The notes under the pieces are model-generated. The model ran no database searches, had not been told where the DNA came from, and saw only the letters and a list, made by a program, of their open reading frames with translations. The position numbers and the translations under genes were made by a program. This document shows, piece by piece, positions 18,901 to 30,000 of a stretch of DNA of 64,000 bases. The stretch is taken from positions 186,001 to 250,000 of the forward strand of contig JAEHOE010000047.1 of assembly GCA_016858145.1 (NCBI GenBank). Reading direction: 5' to 3'. This DNA comes from Edaphochlamys debaryana (taxonomy: Eukaryota; Chlorophyta; Chlorophyceae; Chlamydomonadales). Within the stretch, counting starts at the first letter, position 1, and each line of letters begins with the position of its first letter.

Positions 18901-21602
18901 CCGGGATCAGAGCAGCCGAGCGGGGACTGCCCCTGGACAGGAGGACGGGTCGGGCAGCTGGAGATCAAGTGCTCACCCTCGCTCGTGATGACGTACTGCG
19001 CGATCTTGCGATGGTGCGGCATGACTAAGCGCCCGCCGGTATTGGCGGCATCTGGATCCATGCCGTTGTACATGTCCTCGGGCGGGAATGAGTCGTCGAT
19101 GAACGAGCAGTGCGACACGTCTGACATACGACAGGAGCAGGGGCGAAACATGGGGCCTTAGTGCAGCGAACGATCAACGATCAAGGGAATGCACAGGCTT
19201 GGGAGTGGGATGTGCAAAAGCAGGGCAGGCTAGTCCGCGGCTGCCCATCCTAGGGTGGCTAGGTGGCGGCTCCTAGGCCCCCAGGGCGTGTCCCACGCAC
19301 CTATCCCTGTGTCGGCGATCTGCAGGTGCCCGAGCGTGCGTCAAGGGAGGGCCAGAGAGGGAACCCGCGTGAGTGGGGAGACCAACAGCAGAGATCAAGA
19401 AGGGATCAGCGCGGCAAAGTGGGCCAGCGAGGGGACCGTCGCAAGAGGAGGGAGAGGCCGCAAGACGTCAGACCTCATGAGCAGATCAGTGCCAAGCCCG
19501 GCCAAGCCCAGCCCCACCCAGGCTCACCCCAATGAGGACGCCCTGCCCTTGCAGCCCGGCCTTCCAATACGGTCGCAGCTCAGTCAGCGGTTCCCGGTAT
19601 CGGCTGAGAGTGAGGGAGCCTGCGGGTATTGCGCAAGGGAGGTCAACGTTTGCCCGGTACCGCTCAGTGCCTCACCACAACCGCAGGGCGACGGGTGCGG
19701 CGCTCCCCTTCACGTCTGCGAACTCGTTCTCCTGAAGACCTTTCTGGCAAAACCCGGCGATGCTGAGCCGGCCCGGACGGCTCTGGCCATGCCTCGCACC
19801 AGCCCGCAAACGCATCACCCACCCACCCTCCACCCTGCACCCACCGCTCTGCAGCAGCCACCCCGCGACGCTGTTCTTGGCGCTCGCCCGCAGCAGCGGC
19901 GCCAGCCACGTGACGGCCTCCGACCTGGACAGCCAGGCCACACCGTCGGGCAGATCCTGAACGCACGCACGTGGGGAGGGGTGGCGTGGGGCACGTGGAC
20001 AGGGTGTCATGGGGCATGACGTGGCCGCACAAGGGCTCCGGCCCAGGCTCCGTGCAGGTGAGTTGCCCGGTCCCAATGCAGTGCACATCCCTCCCCAAGC
20101 GCCTTCTTCCCCCTCCTCCTCCCCCCATTGCCTCCCCACGCACCTCCTCGCACAGGTACACGTGCATCGCCCCCGCCTCCTCGTCCCCCAGCAGCCGGGG
20201 CCAGCAGGGGTCCTGCGGGCCCCCCCGCTCCAGCGCAGCCCCAAGGGCCTCGAGCCACTCGCCCTCCGCCGCCACGGCCGCCCCCGCAAGCCGCGGAACC
20301 AGACCCACGCTGACCCCATACTGCGGAAAGCTCGGCCCGACCGCCGCTGACGCCTCCGTCAGAGCACGGCGGCGGGAGGTCGCGTCGCTGCCCTCTCCCT
20401 CCACCAGCCTCCGCCGTTGCCACGTCAGCGCCCGCGCCCGCGCCCAGCCCTCCTGGTGCCACGTGGCCAGGCCCCGGCTGGCGAGGGCCCACGTGGGGGC
20501 TCTGCAGGACCCGCCAGCCTCCGCCCCCGCCTCCTCGTCCTCACCGCCTGCAGCGGCCCGCCCTGGAATGCCCCCCGCCCCGGCCTCCGCAGTCTCCGCC
20601 GTGGACCGCCGCCTCGCTCTCCGGCGCGCGTTGCTTGCGGGGGCTGCAGCCTGGAGTATTGCGCTGGTCTCCGGAGCCACCTTGGAGCTCGCAGCGTACT
20701 CGGCCTGACGAGGACCAGGCGAGGGCAGCGCAGGTCAGCCCGGCTCCAGCCCACCCCCTCATCCGCTTCCCCAACCCTCCACTGCACAGGACAGCTCCTC
20801 ACCACCAAGCCTCCGTGCCTCGCCGCCGCCCGCCTCACGGCCCCCGGCGCCCCCAGGACCAGGAGGGTGCGGTCGGGGATGTACTCGAGCACCTCGGCGC
20901 CAGCAGCCACCAGGGAGGCGCGGAGGGGCCAGGGGTCGCCTGGCGAGGGGCGCGGTGGCCAGAACGCGGGGGAAGGCTGGGTTGAGATGCGGGGCAGCTC
21001 AATCAGGTGGTTACCGTTCAGTAAGCAGCGGTTTACGTAATGGCTGGTTGGGAGCAGAAGCTTGCTCAGCCACCCAAATCCAAACGGTTATCGGGTACGG
21101 TACTGAGCTTGGAGCGCCCTCACGTACGGCTGAATAGGAGCAGGGGTCTGCTAGGTCATCAACCAGTTATGGCCCATACAGCCCGCCCACGCCTCCCATC
21201 GCCAGGAGACTCCGCTGCGGCCCCACCCGCTTCAAGCTGCACAAGCACGAGGCGGTGGCCGCTCTGGTCGAGAGCTGGCGGTCGCTCCTCGTCTGGGGCT
21301 CCTGTTGACCCGGAGTTGGCTCCATCCGCCAGTGTCTTGGCGGAGGCGGTGCTGAGGACGTGAGACGGGGGGTCCGAGCGGGCACCACAATTGGCACGGC
21401 GGGTGGGCACGTGGAACACCGGCTGCTCGGACTGAGAAGTGCAGGGTGCGGCTGTCATCGGCATGCAATCCTACCTTGAGAAGCAAACGCGGCCGCTGCG
21501 CAGAGAGGCGCACGGCTCAGCGCCGCGCGCCGATGCCAGTGAGCGAATGCCCACTGTCCAGACGGCCAGCAAGGCCGCCACGAAGCGCCGAGCAGACCTC
21601 AT
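9911..21602 (-). CDS. Large secreted, membrane-anchored subtilisin-like (S8) protease
   Basis: About 2,030 residues in 33 exons. The start MRSARRFVAALLAVW gives a signal peptide. Exons: 21602-21475, ~21430-21227, 20939-20803, 20704-20144, 19956-~19834, 19731-19676, 19603-19528, 19319-19301, 19120-18977, 18630-18602, 18435-18325, 18220-18140, 17938-17800, 17585-17539, 17365-17243, 16969-16907, 16694-16584, 16426-16301, 16198-16061, 15708-15621, 15413-15379, 15262-15201, 14906-14831, 14688-14656, 14541-14485, 14366-14224, 14135-14098, 14017-13922, 13639-13410, 13197-13068, 12931-12775, 12610-11281, 11113-9911. A prodomain-like segment (HRLVLVQLEAG, VLEYIPDRTLLVL) comes first. IADTGID, GHGTHTSGSLAG, LAAGNDGG and MSGTSMATP supply Asp, His, Asn and Ser. 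DGYQGWGRLDLS opens the C-terminal sandwich, followed by trefoil, Ser/Pro linker, transmembrane helix and tail. The second exon's 5' edge and phase are unresolved. Volvocine subtilases include wall-digesting lysins and hatching enzymes; such a role is inference. Confidence 0.88.
10666..10742 (-). other. Transmembrane helix of the minus-strand subtilase
   Basis: PIVLVAGVASGGVAIILIVA continues to LMTILVARHVKR, a hydrophobic span followed by basic residues. It matches the helix at 7920-7994 in the convergent paralogue, so both proteins are predicted to be type I membrane proteins. Confidence 0.85.
10951..11023. repeat. Hexanucleotide microsatellite encoding a (Ser-Gly)n run
   Basis: About twelve copies of a CTGCCG-type hexamer (plus strand) are read on the minus strand as an (SG)n tract between PSTRSG and SDTPDS. 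The plus-strand paralogue has only a two-unit remnant (SSGSD) at the same place, so the tract expanded after the genes split. Confidence 0.92.
11281..12610 (-). other. Long exon: trefoil end plus giant Ser/Pro-rich linker
   Basis: The exon opens with the last trefoil repeat (RYLLVPSGAMGSTASDRLCL) and then runs for several hundred residues of PPSPP repeats encoded by imperfect 9-15-bp units. It ends with LASQSGAAAFEAALRAALAL. The Pro-rich part is a hydroxyproline-rich rod, typically placing a catalytic head at a distance from the membrane. The Gly-rich reading on the opposite strand is a shadow. Confidence 0.85.
14829..14831 (-). other. Non-canonical GC donor (GC-AG intron) in the subtilase gene
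   Basis: The exon ending PSGMLLK stops at AAG followed by GCGAGG; the next exon starts AAVIAGAKSLE. Splicing there restores the conserved '(S/G)xLLKAAVIAGA' helix of subtilases in frame, whereas reading on adds unrelated sequence. GC donors are rare but real in plants and algae. Confidence 0.6.
14971..15093. repeat. Minisatellite, about 11-bp unit, in an intron
   Basis: Roughly eleven head-to-tail copies of an 11-bp unit (cttagcaccga with single-base variants such as cgtagcaccga and cttagcaccaa) fill the intron immediately downstream of the exon that carries the catalytic Ser. Confidence 0.95.
15201..15708 (-). other. Subtilase catalytic Ser exons
   Basis: Exon 15708-15621 gives DGRTKPDVVAPGQVVRSAAA. 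The small exon 15413-15379 gives SRTCSNATVGMS. Exon 15262-15201 gives GTSMATPLTGGHVALMRQYF. Joined, they form the MSGTSMATP motif with the nucleophile Ser. Only with the 35-nt exon do the phases fit and the canonical M-S precede G-T-S-M-A. Confidence 0.9.
15711..15764. repeat. G-rich tandem repeat (GGGGTGG-type) in an intron
   Basis: Five or more copies of a 7-bp G-rich unit begin at the acceptor of the exon carrying DGRTKPDVVAPG. The spacing of the G-runs would allow a G-quadruplex on the plus (template) strand; on the RNA side it makes a C-rich polypyrimidine tract. Confidence 0.85.
17539..17938 (-). other. Oxyanion-hole Asn region of the subtilase
   Basis: The exon 17938-17800 reads VGAWISSESW and ends LSMLAAGNDG. 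Exon 17585-17539 continues GNSMMVTLNTPSTSK, and NGLTVGAS follows at 17365. This matches the A-A-G-N-(D/S)-G ... TVGA order of S8 peptidases and supplies the oxyanion Asn. Confidence 0.88.
17941..18030. repeat. G-rich repeat (GGGGCGGTGGGGTTG / GGGGGTT type) in an intron
   Basis: Tandem G-runs separated by TT or CGGT fill the intron beside the acceptor of the exon with VGAWISSESW. One unit looks like a telomere repeat (ttagggttggggg), but the tract is irregular and internal to a gene. Confidence 0.85.
18325..18435 (-). other. Subtilase catalytic His exon
   Basis: The exon opens with GHGTHTSGSLAGAALDG, the S8 His motif H-G-T-H-x-x-G. It ends with LARLSF, which joins YDLAPPG in the next exon, the usual 'LAR/kIaFfD' strand of subtilases. 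Confidence 0.92.
18977..19319 (-). other. Subtilase catalytic Asp exons
   Basis: The 19-nt exon 19319-19301 encodes IADTGI and its last base joins the next exon to give IADTGIDVSHCSFIDD, the S8 Asp motif (D-T/S-G). The preceding exon supplies YWKAGLQGQGVLIG, the usual lead-in to this strand. Phases match on both sides. Confidence 0.88.
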
Positions 21603-22558
21603 TTCTGCTGCATTCCACTAGTTGCCCTCGAGTTGATGAGACCGTTCCCCTTGGCATCTCCGGACCGCCCAAGTGCTTTCTAATGGGCAGTATTCAGCTT
21701 CAACGCTTGCTAGCGACGATGCAGTTGAAGGTGGCGCGGCGGGTTTGTGGTTTTGAGTTGCTCGCATTTCGTGGAATGTCTGTGTCAGGGAAGTGCGGGA
21801 ACTGGCGCAAGACGCAGCTTACACCACAGACAGAACGAATCTCTGCGTTGCATCCACCTGGGACTGTTATTTGCGCGATGTCGAGCTATGCGGCACGTAC
21901 CCAGGCCGGATCTACCCCGACCTTCTTACCCCTACCTCGAAAGGGCCTCGTCATCAAACTATCTATGGTCCCCCATGCTTCGCCTCCAAGAGCTCAACGC
22001 ATGTTGATGCTTGACTTATGCATGTAGACAAGAGGCGCCTCTTGGTGGGTGCGGAAGTCAAGAACCCGTGCTCTACACCTCCTCAGCTTCATGCCCGCTG
22101 CCTGCGTTCTGGATCCAGCACCCTTCCATCTTCCTCTTGAGCGGACCTGGTCACCCGAGGTCACCTGACCCAGGCCTTCGCGCCCCGCCCCCTAACCCTT
22201 CCTTTGCTCAGCTGCGGGCACAAGCTTGCTAGCCTATCCATCCTGTTGAACCAAGTCAAGCTTCCGACACTCGGTTCTACCAGCTATGGGCGAGGTAAGC
22301 GGCCTCCCTTCACCCCTCCCCAGTTCCTACGTCCGCTGCCCCTGCAAACGCCGCCAAAGCTCAGCTTGCAACGCTCTCTCCTTGTGAGTTGGGACCCGGC
22401 CCCTATCTCCCAGCCTTTGAGCCTGGAGACACATGTCGTTGACGGTTGACCAACCGACGTCCGACGTCGGTTCTACAAGCAGACGGCGCCCCAGTACGAC
22501 GCAGCTGTGGCTCTCCACGCAAGTCAGCAGGCCGCCACCTGCGTGCGCAAACGGTGGA
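21603..22558. other. Intergenic region upstream of the minus-strand subtilase
   Basis: It holds the promoter side of the subtilase (start at 21602) and the 3' side of the MYND gene (stop at 22559). No coding exon or clear TATA box is seen. A minus-strand TGTAA occurs at 21819-21823, about 740 nt past the MYND gene stop. Confidence 0.5.
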
Positions 22559-25500
22559 CTATCCCGCCCTCCCCGACTCCCTCGCCGCCGCCATGCCCCC
22601 GCACTCTTGCTTGTGCTTCCCCCGCCAGTGCGCCCGCTGGCACTCCCCACCCTCGCAGTACCGCACGGAACGGCAGCGCCCGCACAGCTTCAACGGCAGC
22701 CCGTCCTCGCACCGCCCTCCGAAGGAGCTGCACCCGGGGAAGCCGCACACGCGCAGCTGGCGCAGCGCCAGCGCAGCCGGCGGCACGGTCATGGGCGGCG
22801 GCAGCGGTGCCGCGACCAGGGCCGCGGCCTCGTCCGCTCCGCTGCGTCCGCCCACCTCCAGGTTGACGAGAGCGTCCAAGTTGACGCCGCCTGGGAGCAC
22901 CGGAGGAGCCGTGCGTCCATCCGAGGTCATCCAGTCCCGGAGCGATTGGACGACAGCCCCAAAGGCCTGCTCCGCAGTCGTTGCGCCGCCGCTGTCACCG
23001 CCCCCCGCCCTCCTTGCGGTGTGGAGGAGGGCCAGCGTGCAGCCGGTTGCCACGCGCAACTCGCGGTGGAACGGCACGATTGCGACCCGCAGCAGGCGCT
23101 CCAGGCAGCCCCTGAGCTGCGGCGCGGTCGCCTCGCCCCGGTCGCCCGCCTGGGCCTCCACGCCGCCAGCCTCCGCGCCGCCAGCTTCCGCGCCGCCATC
23201 CTCCGCGCCGCCAGCCCCCGTGCCGCCAGTCTCCACGCCGCCAGCCCTCAAGCCAGCCCCAGCCGGGCCCCGAGGCTGCCGGAGCCACATCCGGACGCGG
23301 CCACTCAGCTGCTCGTTGGAGGCGAGGTCCATGACCGCACGGACGATTGAGACGGCGAGCAACTGGCCCCGGGCCCCGCTGAAAGCCGGAACGTCCGGGT
23401 GGGAGCTCAGCAGCTGGCAGGCTGCCGCCAGCAGGCGGTGCGGCTGGCAGGCCATTAGCAGGTCCAACGGGACGAGATCTGGCCGTACGGCAGCTACGGC
23501 CAGAGCTTCAGTGCATTTGGTGAGGGCCTTCAGCAGCTTTGGGTCCGTCCCCAAGCATCCAAACTGGGGGTCATTGCTCCGCCCGTCTATCTCGGCTGCG
23601 GCGGCCGCCGTCACGGCGCTGAGGCGGCTGGCGGAGCGGAGCTCGAAGGCGAGCAGCTCGTCCGACCTTGCGCCCTCAACCGCACCGCTCCTCGAGGACA
23701 CGCTCGAGGGTGCTGCGGACCCCGGCGCGGCACGGGAGGCCTCCACAGGCGCCAGCTGCAGACACAGCTGTGACGTGCCCTCGGCCAGAGCAGCCAGCAC
23801 ACTGAGGGCCTGCAGCAGAACCAACTGGTCTTCCAGACGAGGAAGCGTGCCGTGCACCGCCCTTTGCCGCTTCATTCTTGTCCCCAGGGTGTTGGCCCGC
23901 TTCGCCAGCGTCACCAGCAGGCCGGCAGCGCTGCCGCAATCCAGGGCCGCCGGCCCCGCTGACGAAGCCGGCGCCTCCACGGCCCCCGGCAGTAGCATGG
24001 AGAAGGGGAGGCGCCGCAGAACAGAGGGCATGATCCACACAGTGAACGACAGCTGCTCCGCGGTGCGCTGTAGCTCCGAGACCCCGCGGTCGCGCGCGGC
24101 GCGGTCCGTTGCGGTGAAGGCGAGGCGCACGACGTAGTCCAGGCTCGACGCCAGGTCCGCGCGGTGAAGCCGTTGCAGGGCGTCACGATGCCCCACGATG
24201 CTGAGGCGCTCGAGGCCTGTGGGGAGCGGAAGGGGAGGCAGGGCGCAACAGGTCAGGGGCCGTTGATAACGGTGCCCGAGGGGTGCCCATCCCATGCGTC
24301 CCAACCTCGGCGCTGCACCCACCTCCGTCGCCTAGGGCCAACTTCAACGCGGTAAGCGCCCGCTGGGCGCTCTGGGCTGGGCCAAGGGTACCCACCTACA
24401 TGGCATGTCACAGCAAACATGTATTTGTGTGGCTTAGAGTACAGAGGCAGCGTATAAAAGCAAGGCCGGCAGGGAGGACTCACGAAATGAGCCAGAATCG
24501 CACCGGCCGGCAGACCGGCGCGCTCAGGGCCGTCGAGCTCAGCCGCCACCGCCTCCAAGCACAGGGCCAGTCTTCGCGCACCCGCCTCCAGCCAGTACGG
24601 CAGGGCCCCGGGTGTCACGACCTCGGAGCTGGGTTCAAGCAGCTCCGTTAGGACCTGTATGAAAGGGAGGGCCAAGCCACGCAAACAACGCGATCAGTCA
24701 CCGGAAACAGGCCTGCCGTACGGCCTCGCTGGTAGTTGCGGGCGCAGCATGCCTTGGCGGCTGTGATGGCCCCTCATCAGCCCCCACTCACAGGCGTGCG
24801 CGCGAACTGCCAGGTACGGGCGCCGCTGTAGGACCCAGCCAGGCCCTGCCCCTTGTACAGCCGGCACAGCGCCTCCGCCGTCCGGGCCGCCAGCTGCGCG
24901 AGCCACCCCGGGGCCCGGCGTGCCGACCCCAGGCCTTTGTCCCACGTTCACACTGAGCACGCGCAACAGACCCTGGGACACGTAGAGCCATTGGCAATGC
25001 TGGTCTTCCAGCACGGCTGCCGCTCCGAGACCGTCGAAGCCCAGTACGCTGCCTCGCTCAACCTCCAGCTGCGTGAGCCACCAGCGGCCCGCCCCTCCGG
25101 CGCCCTCCGGCTCGATTCCGCCATGTGCCGCCAGCCTCCCCAGCTGGGCGATGCAGAAGGCGGTGACGGCAGGGTGCACCAGCTGTCGAGACAGGGCGTG
25201 CCCCTGTTCCGCCGCTCCTGCGCCGGCGCTGGCGTGGGTAGCGAGGTCCACATGCCGGCAAGCCCAGATGGTACTGGCGATCGCGCTGTTCAGGGAAGAG
25301 ATTGCGCCCTGCAGGGCTCGGATGTACGGCAGAAGCCTGCCGTCAGCGTCCCCGCCCTCTGCGAACGCCGGCGCCGGGCACTGCATCACGGCTTCCGCCA
25401 CTGCCGGCAGCAGGTTCGATTCCGTGAGGATGTCGAGCAGCCGCGAGACCGGGCCCGGCAGAGCGCTCCTGTCGGCCCGGCTTGTGACGGTGAGCTCCGG

Positions 25501-26318
25501 GTGGAGGCGGATCATCCGGAGCACGTGCTGAACGTAGTTGGCCGCGTTAACGGCGAGATTCACGCTGCCCCCGGCCGCCGCCTCAGCGCTAGCAGCGGAG
25601 GCGCCCGTTCCTGCTGCCTCCGCCAGGGCCTTGGCGTGCTGGGCCGCGCAGCGCACCGTCTCCGCCAGCGCAGCGGCGAAGTCGACGCTGAGTACGGAGC
25701 GGCCTTGCTCATAGGCCTCGTTCCAAGCCGTCAGGTCCGCCAGCTGGGCTTGGAGGAGCGGCTCGAGGTTGAAGCCCAGGAGGCTGCAGACGCAGCGGTA
25801 GGCCAGCGAGCACACGTTACGCTGGGCGGCGCACTCCTCAACGGAGCGCCGCGGATCTGCCGTAGCACGGGTCCGTGCGGGGAGATCCTGCATGAGACTG
25901 AGGAGCCATGCCGAAGCCCCCGATGCGCCCAAGCCGCCGAGCCAGGCCGCCTCGCAGGCCGCAGCGTCGGACGCCGCGGGGGAGCGCCGCTGCTGCCTTA
26001 GCTCCAGGGCGAGTGCGTCCAGAGCTTCAACAGCCTCCTGCCACGTCGCTTGCCTGTTGTGACGAAGGGAGCGTCGTGTAGGTGCGAGGGGTTATTATAG
26101 ACAACGGGGCGTAGTGCCGCGGCGAGGGGTTGGGGGGTGAAGCAGCCACGGCTGACCACGGCATAGAGCTAGGGGGCACGGCCAGGGGTGGACTTGCACG
26201 AAGGCGCGACTGACCTGGCCAGAGAGCTGGAGGCGTCGTCGACGCTCATCACCGCGTGCATAGCTCTCATTAGCTCGAACAGCCGCCAGGCGACGGTGCG
26301 TTCGGTGTCGGAGGCCAT
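22559..26318 (-). CDS. MYND zinc-finger protein with long helical N-terminal region
   Basis: Exons: 26318-26215 (MASDTERTVAWRLFELMRAM), 26053-24792 (with a frame break near 24905-24913), 24654-24484, 24395-24323 and 24216-22559. The first ~1,000 residues are Ala/Leu-rich and predicted helical, without a recognised catalytic motif. The C-terminus is a MYND finger with CGFPGC, LKLCGRCRSVRYC, ECQRAHWRGKHKQEC. MYND fingers usually bind Pro-rich peptides in partner proteins; volvocine genomes hold large families of such genes of unknown function. The frame changes by one base between LLRVLSVNVGQRP and PGWLAQLAARTAEALCRLYK at a CCCCGGGG run. It could also be a 60-nt intron (donor GTGTGAAC, acceptor GCGCAG). 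No signal peptide is seen, so it is probably nuclear or cytosolic. Confidence 0.8.
22592..22760 (-). other. MYND-type zinc finger
   Basis: The order of zinc ligands is C-x4-C ... C-x2-C-x4-YC-x4-CQ-x2-HW-x3-H-x3-C, complete for a MYND finger, and it ends only 12 residues before the stop codon. Confidence 0.92.
23161..23250. repeat. 15-bp tandem repeat (six units) encoding GGAEA-type pentapeptides
   Basis: Six copies of cgccgccagcctccg-like units read on the minus strand as GGVETGGTGAGGAEDGGAEA and continue with GGAEAGGVEA. The repeat is in frame and lies in a linker of the MYND protein, so length changes would not break the gene. Confidence 0.9.
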
Positions 26319-27061
26319 TCTGTCTTTGCGTGCTTCGACCGATCCTCCTTACTGCTCTCAAGGAACTTGAACGAAGCTACATCATGAGCTCTGGTGCGTT
26401 AGATTTGAGCGGGTAAGCGCTACGTTTGCATGCGTTCGCAACGATGTTGGTGTGGGAGACTGCACCGGCGCAGCTAGGCATAGCAAAGATAGCAGCGTGT
26501 GGAGTGTGTACCTATAGTCCTGGCGCGACGGATACGTGAGCAAGTGCTGAGCATGAAGCGGCCTCCGCCATGGGTCTGGTCCCTTCTGGTCTGGCCTCTG
26601 GCCAAGCAGCCAACACTAAACATTTGTGTGCGTGCTACCTCCTGAGGCGCTCGGCCTGCTGCTGCCATTTCCAGCCACAAGCCAGGATGGCCAGGAATCA
26701 CGCTCGCCCCCCCTTTTGGCCCCCCTTCTGACTCCACCCCCCGCAAGTAGACCACCCCCTCCCCTTCCCCGGACCCCCAAGCCATGCGCACGGGCGTACG
26801 GACTGTCGTACGCGTTACGGAAGAGCGCACGCGTACTCTAAATACACGCTCTCTCAAGCATACGCACACGCATTTGTGATTTCATCTGGGCAACCAGCCG
26901 CAAGCCCATCCGTTTGCCGCCTCCTCACCCCGAACATGCTTCTATCCCCTCACGTGCCGCCAGCTTCCTCGGCCTGGCCGCAACAGTCATCGCACAGTTT
27001 AGGCGGCACACGCGCGAAGATGCCAGCATGCAGATCACCATCACGGATACACAGCCACCCC
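26319..27061. other. Intergenic region between the MYND gene start and the NLR-like gene stop
   Basis: It must carry the promoter of the MYND gene and the 3' UTR of the NLR-like gene, both on the minus strand. No coding exon is supported. A pyrimidine-rich stretch at 26690-26780 is the only notable composition change. Confidence 0.5.
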
Positions 27062-30000
27062 TCACCTTCGGCCCCCGCGGCCCACCAGCAACCCGGCGAA
27101 CGGCTCCAGCGCCGCCGCCGTGGGCACCAGCTTAGTCACGCGCTCGTCATGCCCCGCCAGGTACACCGCCGAGCCATCCGGGGCGTAGACGCACGCCATG
27201 ACCCAGGACTCGTGCCGCGCAAACACGGCCGCCTCGCGCCACGCCAAGCTCTTCACACCCCCGGGCTCCGCCTCACCGCCACCTCCGCTGCCCTCGGCGC
27301 CCCCTGCGTTGGAGCCGACCGCTCCCCCGGCCGACGGCCCACCCGCTCCCACGCTTGCTCCCGCTTCAGCACCAGCGGCCGGCCCGGCGCCGGAGCCGAC
27401 GGCGCTGCTGGCCGCCTGCCCCTGCGCCTCACCACCACCACCGCCCGTGCCTGGGGCGCCGGCGCCACCTGCACCAGCCGCCGGTGCAGGGCTGGGGCTT
27501 GACGTCTCGTCCAGCTGCGCCACCCTGATGGTCTTGTCCCGGGAGCAGCTCACCAGCAGGCGGCCGTCGGGCGAGGGCGCCACCGCCATGACCCCGGCCC
27601 GGTGGAGGCGGAGCGAGGACAGGCGCTGCCGGGAGCCCACGTCCAAGACCAGGACCTGCGGGCGAGGTGGGGTGGGCCATTTGTTGTGAGGAGTGTGTTG
27701 CGAATTCGGGCCCAATTGTGGCGTGTGTTGGTGAGGCGTGGGGCCCTCACTTGCCCCGCAAGAGCAGAACGGAGGCCCGATGGCGCACTTGGCTCTCGAA
27801 AGGTTTGATAATCTGGCGCTGTTGGTGGTCACAACGAGCTGTGGCGATACCGGTAATGGAGCCTTTGCTCACCCACCCGCCCGCTACGCCTCCAATCAAC
27901 CGTGCTCAGCCAAGGCCACTCACGCCATCGTCGCACGCCGCCGCCAGCAGCCGCTCGTCGTGGCCCTGGATCCAGGCCAGGCAGTTGATAGTCTGCGTGC
28001 GGAATCCAGGATCCAGAATCCAGGAGGGAGGGTAGCCTTGTGAAGGCAGGTTGCAGCGAAGTTCCGCTTCTGGCCACAAGCAGCAAGCCCCCGTCCAACA
28101 CACGCGGCCGGGCGCGCCTCGACGACTTGCTTGCAGTACCGTAATAAACACTGCTCAACCCGGCCCGCGGGCCTCACGCTGCCTGCGTTGTGGCTCCAGA
28201 GCTCGGCCTTGTTGGTCGCACCGAACAGCCGTACTAGGCCCTGCGAGGTCCCGCACGCCAGCAGCTCCCCGTCTGGGCTGCTTGCCATGGCGTAGGTGTG
28301 GGCGGTGAAGCCATCAAGCTCGGTCTCCAACTGCCGCCAGTCGTCCTGCGGGGGGAAAGGTGTTGGCGTGTCGCGGTACCGGTCCCCGCGGTACCTTTCA
28401 GGGTTACACGTGCGTGCTTTGCCAGATGCACTGCAACCCTTACCTTGGCGTCGTACAGTCGTACGACGCGGTCGCCGCATGCGGCAGCGAGCAGCAGCGG
28501 CCCATCGCCCGGGATCAGCCAGAAGCAGTTGCGATGGCCCTGGAGGAAGCGGGGAACACGACGGGAGGTTGACACAGCACAGCAGCAGAACACAAGGGTT
28601 GTTCAGGGCATTCGTGCTGCCACCCGTTATCCCCTTCCTCCCTCACTTAGCCCCTGCCGCACCTGCAGCTCCTTCACCTCCTTCCACTCTCCGCCACCGC
28701 CACCGCCGTCTCCGCCACCGCCACCACCAGCACCCGCGTCCGCACCCGCCTGCCACCCGAACACGCGGAGCCGGCAGTCCCCGCCGCCGCAGGCGAGGAA
28801 CCGGCCGTCCGGGGACCATGACAGCGCCAGGGGCCCGCCCGGGCAGGGCAGGCTGGCGAGTCGGGCCCAGGAGGAGGTGCAGGTGATGCGAGCTGTGTCG
28901 TCGGTGGCACATGAGGCCAGGAGCGCGCCGTCGGGACTCAGCTGTGTGGGGGCAGGAGCGTGAGGCCAGGAACACGTACGCGAGAACGAGGCGGTTGAGA
29001 GCACGTACCGGTACATAGCACACAGCCGCCAGTTCTCGACCGCCAGACCAACCACCAACAGCTCCCTCCACCAACGGCGTAACTACCTAAGTAAATGTCA
29101 ACCGCCAACCGCCGCACCTACCGCCAGGGCGTTGATCATGGCGTCCTTGCGCTGCTGGTCGCGCCCCGCCGGCGCCCACCCCAGGGCTCCGTGCACGGGC
29201 TGTAGCGCGGCCAGGGGCACCCCCACCGGGGAGCTGGGGCCGCCGGGGTGGCACAGGCGGGGCCCCGTGGGGGCCGCGGAGGCCGCCTCTGCCGCCAGGG
29301 CCGCCGCCTGACGCTCATGCAGAGCCACGTCTATGGGGTCGGGCAAACGCAAGTACTGAATTAAATATGGTTTGTTAAGCTCGTGAGCCCTGGCTTTATC
29401 AAACAGCAGCGGCAGGAAGGGCACGGGCAGGCTTGAGGACGGCGAGCGCGAGGCTTGGAGTACGTGGAGAGGAGGTAGGGGTTAGAGCACGCCCTGTCAC
29501 ACCAGGAGCGGGAAGTAGGTCACTGTGGCGTGCGCCACGGCCCCTCATCTACTGCCCCGTGCTTGCGTACGTACCGTGCACGCACACGCCGCCCCGATTG
29601 CTGCACGACGCCACGAGCCCTGAAGGGCCCCAACTGACTCCGTGCACCCTGTGTGGCGGAGCAGGTTACTCAGGGAACGGGCAACCGCGAGTGCTATGAT
29701 TGTTGGAAGCGGCGGTGGTTGGGCGCCACTGGGCCCAGGCCTAAGCCCAAACTCCCCCCCGCCCTGTTGTAAAGCCTTGCAGCCTCGTTGTTTTTCCTCC
29801 CACACAACCCCCGTTCATCGAGTCCCTGTACTCACCAGTGGTCTCCTTCTCGGTTCTTGGGGTTGTGATCCGCGAAGACGTGCACGTGCTTAACGTCGGT
29901 CGGATGGCGTGCCGTGCCATCGTACGCGACGATGACTAAGGGCTCCTTGCCATGCGCTGCAGCGGGCGTCTCCGCAGCAGGCAACGGCGGCGGCGCGGGC

